The position numbers and the translations under genes were made by a program. Shown here one piece after another: positions 36,000 to 44,543 of a stretch of DNA of 64,000 bases. The notes under the pieces are model-generated. The model was not told the DNA's origin, ran no database searches, and saw nothing but the letters and a program-made list of their open reading frames with translations. The stretch comes from Pantoea sp. Mb-10. Lineage in GTDB: Bacteria > Pseudomonadota > Gammaproteobacteria > Enterobacterales > Enterobacteriaceae. The stretch lies in assembly GCF_021272205.1 (NCBI RefSeq), contig NZ_JAJSDX010000001.1, forward strand, positions 62,001-126,000, read 5' to 3'. Each line of letters starts with the position of its first letter. Within the stretch, counting starts at the first letter, position 1.

Positions 36000-36019
36000 A
36001 ACTACTAAAGTTGGTAGTT
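36000..36019 (-). promoter_or_regulatory. lux/phz-type box upstream of luxI
   Basis: The 20-base AACTACTAAAGTTGGTAGTT fits NNCT-N12-AGNN exactly and is symmetric at 16 of 20 positions, with perfect AACTAC/GTAGTT arms. As recalled, the phz box of fluorescent pseudomonads (ACTACAAGATCTGGTAGT) shares about 14 of 18 positions. It lies 78-97 bases before the annotated luxI start, a normal distance for a LuxR-type activator site over the -35 region. Confidence 0.75.
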
Positions 36020-36027
36020 GCCTTTTT

Positions 36028-36750
36028 CTATATCAGGCCAATTGCTGCTGCGTAGCAGGCAATTTGCGTTTTATTGGAAACATTGAAGCGCTTTTGCATA
36101 TTTTTTTGGTGAAAATTTACCGTATGTTCAGAAATGGCCAGAATGAGCGAAATTTCTGCAGACGTTTTTCCTTCAGCAGTCCATTTTAAAATTTCCAGCT
36201 CTCGCTGACTAAAATCCTCTGCCAAAATCACCATGGAATTATCGTGAAGTCTGTCCAGCGTGCGCATGCTCAGATCGGCTAAAAGATGCAGTTTGACCTC
36301 CAACTGCACACGCGCATTGCGGGTGTGACTTTCATGCTGAGATGCAATGGATAATATACCAAGGGCACGATTAGGTGCCATGGCTGAACATGAAAAGCCG
36401 CTGTTTAACCCCGCCGCATTGGCTTCAGACCAGAGATTGCCCGCACCGGTGAAAAGATCAGCCGTCCATTCAACGCCGCGTCCAGGGTGTTGACACAGCA
36501 GTAAAACAGGGTCGATCGTGTGGTAATGTCGGCTTTCGTAGTGCTTCACCCAGCTCTCTGGATAGGTGCTGAATAAAAAAGCACGCGGCCGGGTAAAAGG
36601 CACAGGGTGTTGCACCATAAACGCGAAGAAATCGAACCCCAACGCATGGACGTGTCTTTGCAACTGCGTTTTCAATTGCTGTACTTCCGTCAGCGCCTGA
36701 AATTCAATTTCAGTTTCGCCTCGCCAGACGAAATAATTATCGGTTGTCAT
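36028..36750 (-). CDS. sdiA: Quorum-sensing regulator SdiA
   Basis: SdiA is a LuxR-family receptor that binds acyl-homoserine lactones. In E. coli and Salmonella, which lack a synthase, it detects signals of other species. The 240-residue product matches E. coli SdiA: PVPFTRPRAFLFSTYPESWV and the DPVLL segment in the ligand domain (about 50-85), PNRALG, and a helix-turn-helix end (WTAEGKTSAEISLIL, NFHQKNMQKRFNVSNKTQ). It is encoded in the uvrY-yecF-sdiA order of E. coli, but with a luxI gene 105 bases downstream, so this copy probably has its own signal. A GAGG site precedes the ATG. Confidence 0.94.
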   Translation of the reverse strand: MTTDNYFVWRGETEIEFQALTEVQQLKTQLQRHVHALGFDFFAFMVQHPVPFTRPRAFLFSTYPESWVKHYESRHYHTIDPVLLLCQHPGRGVEWTADLFTGAGNLWSEANAAGLNSGFSCSAMAPNRALGILSIASQHESHTRNARVQLEVKLHLLADLSMRTLDRLHDNSMVILAEDFSQRELEILKWTAEGKTSAEISLILAISEHTVNFHQKNMQKRFNVSNKTQIACYAAAIGLI

Positions 36751-36759
36751 TATTGCCTC

Positions 36760-36775
36760 AGCGTAATTTTACGCT
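36760..36775 (-). repeat. Palindrome in the sdiA leader
   Basis: AGCGTAATTTTACGCT has perfect 7-base arms with a 2-base centre. On the coding strand it ends directly before the GAGG ribosome site of sdiA and begins next to TTATAG, a possible -10 box. It could be an operator or a hairpin affecting translation. Confidence 0.5.
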
Positions 36776-37295
36776 ATAACCTTGTTATTCAATCTGGTTA
36801 ACACAAAACATCAATTAATCATTAAGCGCATTCAAAGCGAAGCGAATCAATGGGTCGTTCGCGGCACCCTCTTCCTTTAACGTGTTGACATTACGGTAAA
36901 ATGATGAACCTCGTTTTGCTAACAACTTCACAAGTGCATTGGAAAACCACAGACAGAATAAGATTTTTCTTAAAGATTTTCAATCGCCGTGATGACGGAA
37001 ATTCAGCATTATGTTCGTCATATTTAATCAATATCATTAACTAAAATCATTCTCAATTGGGTGATTTTAATCGCAATCATGCTTAACAAACATGACGCGC
37101 CTCTCGTTATTTACCTGGCCGCAGTGGCAGGGGTGGCACGGCAATGAAAAACAGTCTCTATATAGTAAAGCGTTTTAACCACTATTACAGCTACGCTTAA
37201 CATCAGAGTAGAGAATAGCGGGAAAGCAAAAAGGCGAAGCGATTCTCTTTTGACGCTTTGTGTTCGATACAGTCTGAATTAGGGGTGAAAACGCG
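36776..37295. other. AT-rich non-coding interval before the DUF4396-like gene
   Basis: No supported gene lies in these 520 bases. One notable pattern is a perfect inverted repeat, TAAAATCA (37042-37049) and TGATTTTA (37062-37069), with a 12-base spacer, about 230 bases upstream of the next gene. The interval should contain the sdiA promoter on the left and the promoter of the gene at 37296 on the right. Confidence 0.5.
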
Positions 37296-37970
37296 ATGTT
37301 AAATCAGTGGGCATTACCTTTTCTCGCAGTGGGCGCGTGCACTGCTTTGATGATACTCAAAGACCTGTTTCAACATCGCCAACCCATAGCGATCATGAAT
37401 CTCATCTGGCCATTAACCGGGCTTTACATGCCTTTCATTGGCTGGTTAGCGTGGTGGTATCTGGGTCGGGTACCTTCACGTCAGGCAAAGCTGGCAATCG
37501 TCCTTGCACAAGAAAGGCATCTTAAAACCCGCTGGCACCCCCTTTTTATTTCGACCTCCCTTTCCGCAGCGGCATGTATATTTGGGGGCATGTTGACCAT
37601 CCCGATAATCACGTTACTGAATCTGTACGCATTTGATCCTGCTTATTGGGTGCAAGAAAGTATTTTTGTGGCCATATCTCTTCTGGTCGGATTATTTTTC
37701 CAATATCTCGCCCTTCGTCAGCGTGAGAAAATTTCATTTAGGGCAAGATTATTATTAGCGTTTAAAATGGAAGCGTTTCCGTTGCTGATTTATCAATCAG
37801 GAATTTTTATCTTTATGACATTAGCGCTAAAGTTTGTTCTTAATCACCAACTCAATCCCATGCAGATTGCATTTTGGTTTATGCTGCAATTAGCCCTAAT
37901 AATCGGTTTTATTTTCTGCTGGCCGGCTAATCATTTCCTGATAAAACGCGGCCTTCGTATTGCCGTTTAA
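37296..37970 (+). CDS. DUF4396-like integral membrane protein
   Basis: The 224-residue protein has about six membrane helices. The segment LIWPLTGLYMPFIGWLAWWYLGR (residues about 35-57) and the end FWFMLQLALIIGF, then WPANHFLIKRGL, resemble DUF4396 membrane proteins; the assignment is from memory. Function unknown. AGGGGTG lies about 9 bases before the ATG. Its stop directly abuts that of the convergent extensin-like gene. E. coli has no counterpart at this place. Confidence 0.7.
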   Translation: MLNQWALPFLAVGACTALMILKDLFQHRQPIAIMNLIWPLTGLYMPFIGWLAWWYLGRVPSRQAKLAIVLAQERHLKTRWHPLFISTSLSAAACIFGGMLTIPIITLLNLYAFDPAYWVQESIFVAISLLVGLFFQYLALRQREKISFRARLLLAFKMEAFPLLIYQSGIFIFMTLALKFVLNHQLNPMQIAFWFMLQLALIIGFIFCWPANHFLIKRGLRIAV

Positions 37971-38669
37971 TTAGCGACAATACCCTGCGCCGCGCAAACC
38001 AAAGTGAAAATGACTGGCGTGGGCGGCATTGTAGTCTGGGCCCAGTGCGTTGCCGAACGTGGCGCAACCATTGCGCCACAGCGCACGCAGGCCAGCCGCC
38101 GATCGCGCGGGTTGCTGCCAATTTTTCCCCACACGCAGCGTTTGACCATCGGCCAGCGTAAAGGCTGTGACGTCCCACGCTTCGGCAGTCGCGTGTTCGC
38201 TTAATCGTCCTTGCTGGCGATGATAGATATTGCGGCATGCATAGCTCCCCACATGGGTAATGCGTTTCAGCGGACTCTGAAACCCTGCCTGCTGTAATGC
38301 TTCACGGCTGTGCGCGACGAACATCACGCTACTTACTGCCATAGGACAGGTCGCAAGGAAGCTGCTGCTTAATCCTACCTCACCAAACCCCGTGATGCGT
38401 ATTGGCTGCGGCACCGAGCAGGCGCCATTGATCGCTGGGGCTTGTCGGAATTGCACCTGTCCTTGTTCGCGGGCCTGCCGTAGCACGCTCAGGCAAGCTG
38501 CGGGATCCCCACTCAAACGCGCCAGTTTATAGCGCATCATCCACCCCGGCGGATCGCTGACGTTCAGTGGCGTGAACGGATTCCACTGCGGCGGAAGATG
38601 CACTTTAACCCAGGGAAATCCCCACCAGCCCAGCAGCGCTAATCCGGCAATTGCGATAAATGCGCGCAC
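37971..38669 (-). CDS. Extensin-like C-terminal domain protein
   Basis: The 232-residue product has an N-terminal hydrophobic segment (about residues 3-17), so it is exported or anchored. An extensin-like C domain (Pfam Extensin-like_C type) follows, with family features SVPQPI, CRNIYHR, SEHATAEAWDV and HFHFGLRGAGYC. The conserved H/D residues resemble a metal-peptidase-like fold of the LAS group, which suggests cell-wall work, but no activity is proven to my knowledge. The start is GTG at 38669 with GAGG just upstream. Confidence 0.82.
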   Translation of the reverse strand: MRAFIAIAGLALLGWWGFPWVKVHLPPQWNPFTPLNVSDPPGWMMRYKLARLSGDPAACLSVLRQAREQGQVQFRQAPAINGACSVPQPIRITGFGEVGLSSSFLATCPMAVSSVMFVAHSREALQQAGFQSPLKRITHVGSYACRNIYHRQQGRLSEHATAEAWDVTAFTLADGQTLRVGKNWQQPARSAAGLRALWRNGCATFGNALGPDYNAAHASHFHFGLRGAGYCR

Positions 38670-38954
38670 GTATCCTCACTGTTTTTACGAAAACTCTTCT
38701 CCAGTTTAGGCGCCGCTGATAAGCCGCAAGAAAAAAACGTGAGAATTGACGAAGGTTTACGCAATAGACCGCGTCTACCTACGCTGCAAACGTGGATCAC
38801 GTCTTAAAAAGTGAAAAAGCTCGCAATTGTTTAAAAACCATTACCAAACCCATGCCCCTTTCCTCTATCTTATGGCCCTCGCCTCACCCGACGGCACACT
38901 CTTCTATGAAACAGCCAGCAGAGCTGACACAACATCCAGACAGGAACGATATTT

Positions 38955-40355
38955 ATGGTTGATCAAACAAAAACCGACCTTAAAACAACGCAGGAGCCGG
39001 AAACCCTGCGGCGCACGCTTCACAATCGTCATATTCAGCTCATTGCCATTGGTGGCGCCATCGGCACCGGGCTATTTATGGGCTCGGGCAAGACCATTAG
39101 CCTGGCCGGCCCCTCAATCATCTTTGTGTACATGATCATCGGCTTTATGCTGTTTTTCGTGATGCGCGCCATGGGTGAATTGCTGCTCTCTAACCTTGAA
39201 TACAAATCGTTTAGTGACTTCGCGGCTGACTTACTCGGCCCCTGGGCAGGTTATTTCACCGGCTGGACTTACTGGTTTTGCTGGGTAGTCACCGGCATCG
39301 CCGACGTAGTCGCGATAAGCGCCTACTTCCAGCTATGGTTCCCCGAGTTTTCCATCTGGATGAGCGCCCTGCTGTGCGTGTGCGTTTTTCTGACGCTGAA
39401 TGTCGCCACGGTGAAGCTGTTTGGCGAGATGGAATTTTGGTTTGCCATCATCAAGATCGTGGCGATCGTAGCGCTCATCGTTACCGGTATCGTGTTGGTG
39501 GCAATGCACTACCCTTCTCCCGAAGGCAGTCACGCAGCATTAAGCAATATTTGGGATCACGGCGGTATGTTTCCTAAAGGCCTGAGCGGTTTTTTTGCCG
39601 GCTTCCAGATTGCCGTGTTTGCCTTTGTCGGTATTGAGCTGGTCGGGACGGCCGCCGCAGAAACCAAAGATCCGCACAAGGTGCTGCCGCGCGCCATTAA
39701 TGCGATTCCGGTGCGCATTATTATGTTTTATGTGCTGGCGCTGCTGGTCATCATGGCGGTAACGCCGTGGAATCAGGTCATGCCTAATCGCAGCCCGTTT
39801 GTGGAAATGTTTGTGCTGATTGGCCTGCCTGCTGCAGCCAGTATCGTGAACTTTGTTGTGCTGACATCAGCCGCCTCTTCTGCCAATAGCGGCATCTTCT
39901 CTACCAGCCGCATGCTTTACGGTTTGGCGCAACAGGGCGTGGCGCACAAGGCCTTTGGCCGCTTGTCTGCGCGTGCAGTGCCCACCACCGGCCTGTTCTT
40001 CTCCTGCCTGTGCTTGCTGGGTGGCGTCGCGTTAATTTATCTTATTCCCGATGTCATGACGGTGTTCACACTGGTCACTACCGTGTCCGCCATCCTGTTT
40101 ATGTTTGTCTGGACAATCATCTTGTGCAGCTATTTGGCGTATCGCAAGCAGCATCCTGAGCGCCACGAGGCCTCAACCTTTAAGATGCCGCTGGGCAAGT
40201 TTATGTGCTGGGCATGTATGGCCTTTTTTGCGTTTGTCCTGGTGCTGTTAACGCTGCAGGACGATACCCGCCAGGCGCTGATGGTGACGCCGCTGTGGTT
40301 TGTTCTGCTGACCGCTGCCTGGCTGTTACGCCGCCGCAAAGCACAGCCTCGCTAA
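38955..40355 (+). CDS. cycA: D-serine/D-alanine/glycine transporter CycA
   Basis: CycA is a proton-coupled inner-membrane permease of the amino acid-polyamine-organocation family that imports glycine, D-serine, D-alanine and the antibiotic D-cycloserine. The 466-residue product matches E. coli CycA (470 aa) throughout, with the signature HIQLIAIGGAIGTGLFMG in helix 1. Twelve membrane helices are expected. An AGGA site lies 9 bases before the ATG. It is monocistronic with a strong terminator behind it. Confidence 0.95.
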   Translation: MVDQTKTDLKTTQEPETLRRTLHNRHIQLIAIGGAIGTGLFMGSGKTISLAGPSIIFVYMIIGFMLFFVMRAMGELLLSNLEYKSFSDFAADLLGPWAGYFTGWTYWFCWVVTGIADVVAISAYFQLWFPEFSIWMSALLCVCVFLTLNVATVKLFGEMEFWFAIIKIVAIVALIVTGIVLVAMHYPSPEGSHAALSNIWDHGGMFPKGLSGFFAGFQIAVFAFVGIELVGTAAAETKDPHKVLPRAINAIPVRIIMFYVLALLVIMAVTPWNQVMPNRSPFVEMFVLIGLPAAASIVNFVVLTSAASSANSGIFSTSRMLYGLAQQGVAHKAFGRLSARAVPTTGLFFSCLCLLGGVALIYLIPDVMTVFTLVTTVSAILFMFVWTIILCSYLAYRKQHPERHEASTFKMPLGKFMCWACMAFFAFVLVLLTLQDDTRQALMVTPLWFVLLTAAWLLRRRKAQPR

Positions 40356-40361
40356 CAAAAA

Positions 40362-40388
40362 AGCCCCGCACTGCCGGGGCTTTTTTTA
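40362..40388. terminator. Bidirectional terminator between cycA and the YdjM-like gene
   Basis: AGCCCCG and CGGGGCT form a 7-bp stem (40362-40381) with flanking A and T runs on both sides, so it can end both convergent transcripts. It touches the stop codon of the gene to the right. Confidence 0.88.
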
Positions 40389-41351
40389 TAACCGTTCACG
40401 CAGCTTGTGCCACGCTTGCATCAGCGAGGGACGAAGCGAAGGCGCCCGTTCGGGCGCTTGGGTGGGTGCCTCTGCTGACCCAAGGTTGAACGTAAAGCTG
40501 TAATGGGGCGCCTCGCCCATGCGCAAATCAGCAATAAGCGTTTGCCCCTCTTCTTCACGCAGTGCATAAAAGCCATGGCTAAACCAGGCGACACGTTCGG
40601 CGTGCCAGTGGCCTTTAAACGGCGTGAAAAGCTGTGCGTTACGCGGATACCACTGCACCTTAAGCGGGCGGTGGGGGGAAAAAAGTGACCAGTACGCTTC
40701 CCCATAGCGCGCTGGCGTCATGATCACCGTGCGCCAGACCAGGGTGTTGAATGCCGTTGGCGTGACCAGGAGCTGTTGATAAGAGAGCGACTCGCGCGCG
40801 AGATCCTGTTTGATCTGGTGCGTCGCCACGCCCTGGATGACCATACTCCATGCAAGATAAAGCGTGCTCACCAGCAGGCCCCACCGATTCCAGCGGAGCT
40901 GCTGACACCATAGCGTGATCCCCAGCGCCACCAGCAGCGACACGGTATACAGCGGATCGACGATATACATACTGCCGATCGCCCAAGGATAGTCCGTCAG
41001 CGGCAAGCCCAGCTGCGTACCGTATACCGTGGTGAGGTCGAGCAAAGGATGGGTCACCAACGCCAGCCATACCGCCAGGCACCAGGCGCGCCAGTGCGGG
41101 CGGCTTCGCGTCAGCCTCGCGACCAGCCAGCCGAGCAGCGGGGCAAACAGGGTTAATAGCAGCAGCGCATGGCTTTCGGTGCGGTGCAACGTCATGTTGC
41201 GAACAGCATCACCGTGATCGATAAAGACATCCAGATCGGGCAGCGTGCCCGCCACCGCGCCAACCACTGCAGCCTGCCACAGCGGTACCCGTTTGCCCAT
41301 CACCGCGACCGTCACCGCTGCGCCAAGCGTCAGCTGCGATAGTGAATCCAT
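40386..41351 (-). CDS. Membrane-bound metal-dependent hydrolase, YdjM/DUF457 family
   Basis: The 321-residue protein has several membrane helices. Its N-terminus carries the DUF457 features LSQLTLGAAV, GTLPDLDVFIDH, and HRTESHALLL with conserved H/D residues that could bind metal. E. coli YdjM is shorter (about 196 aa) and SOS-controlled; I see no LexA box here. The ATG at 41351 follows AGGAG by 5 bases; a GTG two codons upstream is also in frame. The C-terminal extension (after about residue 180) is not recognised. Substrate unknown. Confidence 0.82.
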   Translation of the reverse strand: MDSLSQLTLGAAVTVAVMGKRVPLWQAAVVGAVAGTLPDLDVFIDHGDAVRNMTLHRTESHALLLLTLFAPLLGWLVARLTRSRPHWRAWCLAVWLALVTHPLLDLTTVYGTQLGLPLTDYPWAIGSMYIVDPLYTVSLLVALGITLWCQQLRWNRWGLLVSTLYLAWSMVIQGVATHQIKQDLARESLSYQQLLVTPTAFNTLVWRTVIMTPARYGEAYWSLFSPHRPLKVQWYPRNAQLFTPFKGHWHAERVAWFSHGFYALREEEGQTLIADLRMGEAPHYSFTFNLGSAEAPTQAPERAPSLRPSLMQAWHKLRERL

Positions 41352-41372
41352 GCGCACTCCTGCTGTGTGGGA

Positions 41373-42008
41373 TCAGCGAACGCGAATCCCTTCGATAATC
41401 ATGCGTTGAACATTTTCCAGCGTTTGCTCGAAAAACGCCGCATCGCTGAGCGTTTGCCCCGTAATCGCCTCAACCTGCGAGGCAAAATCAGCGTAGTGCT
41501 GCGTGGTTGCCCATAGCAGGAAGAAAAGGTGCTGCGGCTGCACACCGGCCAACCGCCCTTCTGCTATCCACTGCTCTATAATCGCCGCTTTCTCATCCAC
41601 CAGCGCTTTAAGATCGCCAGCCAATTCGCCGCGCAGCAGCGGCGCGCCCTGTAGCATCTCCAAACAGAATAGACGTGACGCCTGCGGATGATCCCGCGAG
41701 ACCTCCAGTTTGAGACGAATATATTTACGGATAGCGTCAAGCGGGTCTTGATCGTGTCGCAGCGCGCGCAGCGGCGCGAGCCAAACGTCAAGGATCTCTT
41801 TTAACACCGCCACATAGAGCACTTCTTTTGACGGATAGTAATAAAGCAGATTGGTTTTTGAGACATCGGCGCGCTCCGCCACTTTATCAAGGCTGGTGCC
41901 GTGGATGCCGTACTGCGAGAAGAAGGCCAACGCCGCCTCAAGAATCGCCGCCCGCTTTGCCGCGACGGCCCGCGAACGTCGTCCCGGCTTTATATCATCG
42001 CTTTTCAC
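41373..42008 (-). CDS. rutR: HTH-type regulator RutR (TetR family)
   Basis: RutR is a TetR-family dimer that represses the rut operon and affects pyrimidine, glutamine and pH-stress genes. Binding of uracil (or thymine) releases it from DNA. The 211-residue product matches E. coli RutR (212 aa): a helix-turn-helix at about 35-55 (GTSLDKVAERADVSKTNLLY) and a ligand domain ending VQRMIIEGIRVR. It starts with GTG at 42008, with GAGG 7 bases upstream. It is divergent from rutA across a 293-bp control region that contains a RutR site. Confidence 0.95.
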   Translation of the reverse strand: MKSDDIKPGRRSRAVAAKRAAILEAALAFFSQYGIHGTSLDKVAERADVSKTNLLYYYPSKEVLYVAVLKEILDVWLAPLRALRHDQDPLDAIRKYIRLKLEVSRDHPQASRLFCLEMLQGAPLLRGELAGDLKALVDEKAAIIEQWIAEGRLAGVQPQHLFFLLWATTQHYADFASQVEAITGQTLSDAAFFEQTLENVQRMIIEGIRVR

Positions 42009-42121
42009 TCTGTTACCTCATCCATGCAGGGTTCCGCATCATAGCAAAGGCCTGTCACGCTGCCTAATGACGCCCCTGCACCTTTTTTGACCAAACGCGC
42101 ATGGAAAGCGTGCAGCCAATT

Positions 42122-42137
42122 TTGACCAAATGGTCCA
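42122..42137 (+). promoter_or_regulatory. RutR operator
   Basis: TTGACCA-AA-TGGTCCA differs at one base from the RutR consensus TTGACCANNTGGTCAA. A second half-site, TTGACCA, lies at 42087-42093. Both are between the divergent rutR and rutA genes, upstream of the rutA sigma-54 promoter. Confidence 0.88.
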
Positions 42138-42208
42138 AATCGGACTCGTTGCTCCAGTTTTTACGGCAGTAATATTTTAACTTAATGTAATTAAAAGCTT
42201 TTTAAAAC

Positions 42209-42225
42209 ATGGCACAGCCTTTGCA
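42209..42225 (+). promoter_or_regulatory. Sigma-54 promoter of rutABCDFG
   Basis: TGGCAC-N5-TTGCA (42210-42225) is a textbook -24/-12 element: GG at 42211-42212 and GC at 42223-42224 have the required spacing. The start would be near 42237, about 65 bases before rutA. The E. coli rut operon is under general nitrogen control by NtrC, which acts with sigma-54. I did not find a clear NtrC site by eye. Confidence 0.85.
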
Positions 42226-42301
42226 ATTTTCAACTTGCGCGCCGCCCACATCGTGCAGCGCAGCGCGAATCCCGTCTCCATTCCATGCAGCGAGGTTTTC
42301 C

Positions 42302-43393
42302 ATGAAAATTGGCGTATTTGTTCCTATTGGTAATAACGGCTGGCTCATCTCGACGCATGCACCGCAGTACAAGCCCACTTTTGAACTCAATAAAGCCATT
42401 GTAATGAAGGCCGAGCATTACCACTTTGATTTCGCGCTTTCGATGATCAAACTGCGCGGCTTCGGGGGTAAAACCGAATTCTGGGATCACAATCTGGAGT
42501 CCTTCACGCTGATGGCAGGCCTGGCGGCGGTGACTTCACGCATTGAGATTTACGCCACTGCGGCCACCCTGACGTTACCGCCAGCGATTGTGGCGCGCAT
42601 GGCGTCCACTATCGACTCCATTTCAAACGGCCGTTTCGGGGTCAACCTGGTGACCGGCTGGCAGAAACCTGAGTACGAACAAATGGGCTTGTGGCCGGGT
42701 GATGACTACTTCTCTCGCCGCTATGACTACCTCACCGAATATGTCACCGTACTGCGCGATCTCTGGGGAAGCGGCAAAAGTGACTTCAAAGGCGAGTTTT
42801 TCACCATGAACGACTGCCGCGTCAGCCCGCAGCCGCAGAAGCCAATGAAAGTGATCTGCGCCGGGCAAAGCGACGCGGGCATGGCATTCTCGGCGCAGCA
42901 CGCCGACTTCAATTTCTGCTTTGGCAAAGGAGTGAACACCCCCGGCGCCTTCGCCCCCACCGCCGCCCGCATGAAGCAGGCAGCAGATCAGGCCGGACGT
43001 GAGGTCGGTTCCTACGTTCTGTTCATGATTATTGCTGCAGAGAGCGATGAGGCCGCGCGGCAAAAATGGGAACACTACAAAGCGGGAGCCGATCACGAGG
43101 CGCTCGCGTGGCTGACCACCCAAAGCCAACAGGACACGAAGTCCGGCAGCGATACCAATGTGCGCCAGATGGCCGATCCCACCTCGGCGGTGAATATCAA
43201 TATGGGCACGCTGGTGGGGTCATATGCCAACGTTGCCCGTATGCTGGATGATGTGGCGCAGGTTGAAGGCACCGCGGGCGTGCTATTGACCTTTGATGAC
43301 TTCCTTCAGGGCATTGAAGATTTTGGCGAGCGCATTCAGCCGCTGATGGCGTGTCGCCGCGAGGCCATCGTTGCTCAACAGGAGGTCGCGTAA
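42302..43393 (+). CDS. rutA: Pyrimidine monooxygenase RutA
   Basis: RutA is a flavin-dependent luciferase-like monooxygenase that opens the uracil ring between N3 and C4 to give ureidoacrylate, using FMNH2 supplied by RutF. The ATG at 42302 gives 363 aa, the E. coli length. An in-frame ATG at 42209 lies inside the sigma-54 promoter and must be wrong. The N-terminus [17 protein letters not shown] and [11 protein letters not shown] are family hallmarks. Its stop overlaps the rutB start by one base (TAATG). Confidence 0.96.
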   Translation: MKIGVFVPIGNNGWLISTHAPQYKPTFELNKAIVMKAEHYHFDFALSMIKLRGFGGKTEFWDHNLESFTLMAGLAAVTSRIEIYATAATLTLPPAIVARMASTIDSISNGRFGVNLVTGWQKPEYEQMGLWPGDDYFSRRYDYLTEYVTVLRDLWGSGKSDFKGEFFTMNDCRVSPQPQKPMKVICAGQSDAGMAFSAQHADFNFCFGKGVNTPGAFAPTAARMKQAADQAGREVGSYVLFMIIAAESDEAARQKWEHYKAGADHEALAWLTTQSQQDTKSGSDTNVRQMADPTSAVNINMGTLVGSYANVARMLDDVAQVEGTAGVLLTFDDFLQGIEDFGERIQPLMACRREAIVAQQEVA

Positions 43394-44103
43394 TGTCTAC
43401 CGTTATTTGCGCCCACATGCCTGATATCGCGACCGTCGAACTGCCCGCACGCCCGGAAGCGATCGCGCTGCCGCCTGCCCAGAGCGCGCTAATCGTCGTG
43501 GACATGCAGAACGCCTATGCCACCGAAGGCGGCTATCTCGATCTGGCCGGCTTTGATGTCTCGACCACTAAGCCGGTGATCGCCAATATCCATAAGGCGG
43601 TGACCGCCGCGCGCCACGCGGGCATGCAGATCGTCTGGTTCCAGAATGGTTGGGATGCACAGTACGTTGAGGCCGGTGATGCCGGTTCGCCCAACTTTCA
43701 CAAATCCAACGCGCTGAAAACCATGCGCAAGCGTCCGGAGTTGCAAGGAACACTGCTGGCGAAAGACAGCTGGGATTATGCCCTGGTTGATGAGCTGGTG
43801 CCGCAGGCGGGCGATATCGTCCTGCCAAAACCGCGCTACAGCGGTTTCTTCAATACGCCGCTCGACAGCATGTTGCGCAGCCGTGGCATCCGTCATCTGG
43901 TATTTACCGGGATTGCCACCAATGTGTGCGTGGAGTCGACCCTGCGTGACGGTTTCTTCCTGGAATACTTTGGGGTCGTGCTCGCCGATGCCACGCATCA
44001 GGCTGGCCCTCCCTTCGCCCAACAGGCTGCACTCTTCAACATCGAAACCTTTTTTGGCTGGGTCAGTGACACTGAGACCTTCTGTGAAGCGCTTCAAGCC
44101 TGA
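43393..44103 (+). CDS. rutB: Ureidoacrylate amidohydrolase RutB
   Basis: RutB is an isochorismatase-fold cysteine hydrolase that splits ureidoacrylate, releasing carbamate (then ammonia and CO2) and aminoacrylate. The 236-residue product has the catalytic triad D37 (VVDMQN), K146 (LPKPRYSG) and C179 (ATNVCVES). An AGGAGG site inside the rutA end precedes the ATG, which overlaps the rutA stop. A longer frame begins inside rutA at 43351 but is not needed to match the family. Confidence 0.96.
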   Translation: MSTVICAHMPDIATVELPARPEAIALPPAQSALIVVDMQNAYATEGGYLDLAGFDVSTTKPVIANIHKAVTAARHAGMQIVWFQNGWDAQYVEAGDAGSPNFHKSNALKTMRKRPELQGTLLAKDSWDYALVDELVPQAGDIVLPKPRYSGFFNTPLDSMLRSRGIRHLVFTGIATNVCVESTLRDGFFLEYFGVVLADATHQAGPPFAQQAALFNIETFFGWVSDTETFCEALQA

Positions 44104-44147
44104 TGCGCAACGCTCACGCTCTTTCACTTTAAACAGGAAACCAAGTC

Positions 44148-44543
44148 ATGCCTAAAAGCGTCATTATTCCCGCAGGAAGCGGCACGCCCATCGCCCCCTT
44201 TGTGCCCGGTACGCTGGCCGACGGCGTAGTGTATGTTTCCGGTACGCTGCCTTTCGATACCCATAACAACGTGGTGCATCCCGGCGATGCGGCCGCGCAG
44301 ACCCGTCACGTGCTGGAGACCATCAAACAGGTAATTGAAACGGCAGGCGGCAAGATGAGCGACGTCACCTTCAACTCCATCTTTATTACCGACTGGCAAA
44401 ACTATGCGGCGGTCAATCAGGTCTACGCCGAGTATTTTCCCGGTGATAAGCCTGCACGCTACTGCATTCAATGCGGCCTAGTGAAGCCCGACGCGCTGAT
44501 TGAGATTGCGAGCATTGCGCACATCGGCCGCCAGGAGGCGTAA
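44148..44543 (+). CDS. rutC: RutC, Rid-family aminoacrylate deaminase
   Basis: RutC belongs to the RidA/YjgF/UK114 group of small trimeric proteins that speed hydrolysis of reactive enamines and imines. In this pathway it acts on aminoacrylate (or its peracid form in the older scheme). The 131-residue product matches E. coli RutC (128 aa), with [20 protein letters not shown] and the late [12 protein letters not shown] containing the conserved Arg. The next gene starts within its stop codon (TAATG). Confidence 0.96.
   Translation: MPKSVIIPAGSGTPIAPFVPGTLADGVVYVSGTLPFDTHNNVVHPGDAAAQTRHVLETIKQVIETAGGKMSDVTFNSIFITDWQNYAAVNQVYAEYFPGDKPARYCIQCGLVKPDALIEIASIAHIGRQEA

Noticed and set aside
42209..42301. 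N-terminal extension of rutA from the upstream ATG
   Set aside because: This ATG lies in the -24 element of the sigma-54 promoter and cannot be on the mRNA; the start at 42302 gives the exact family length.
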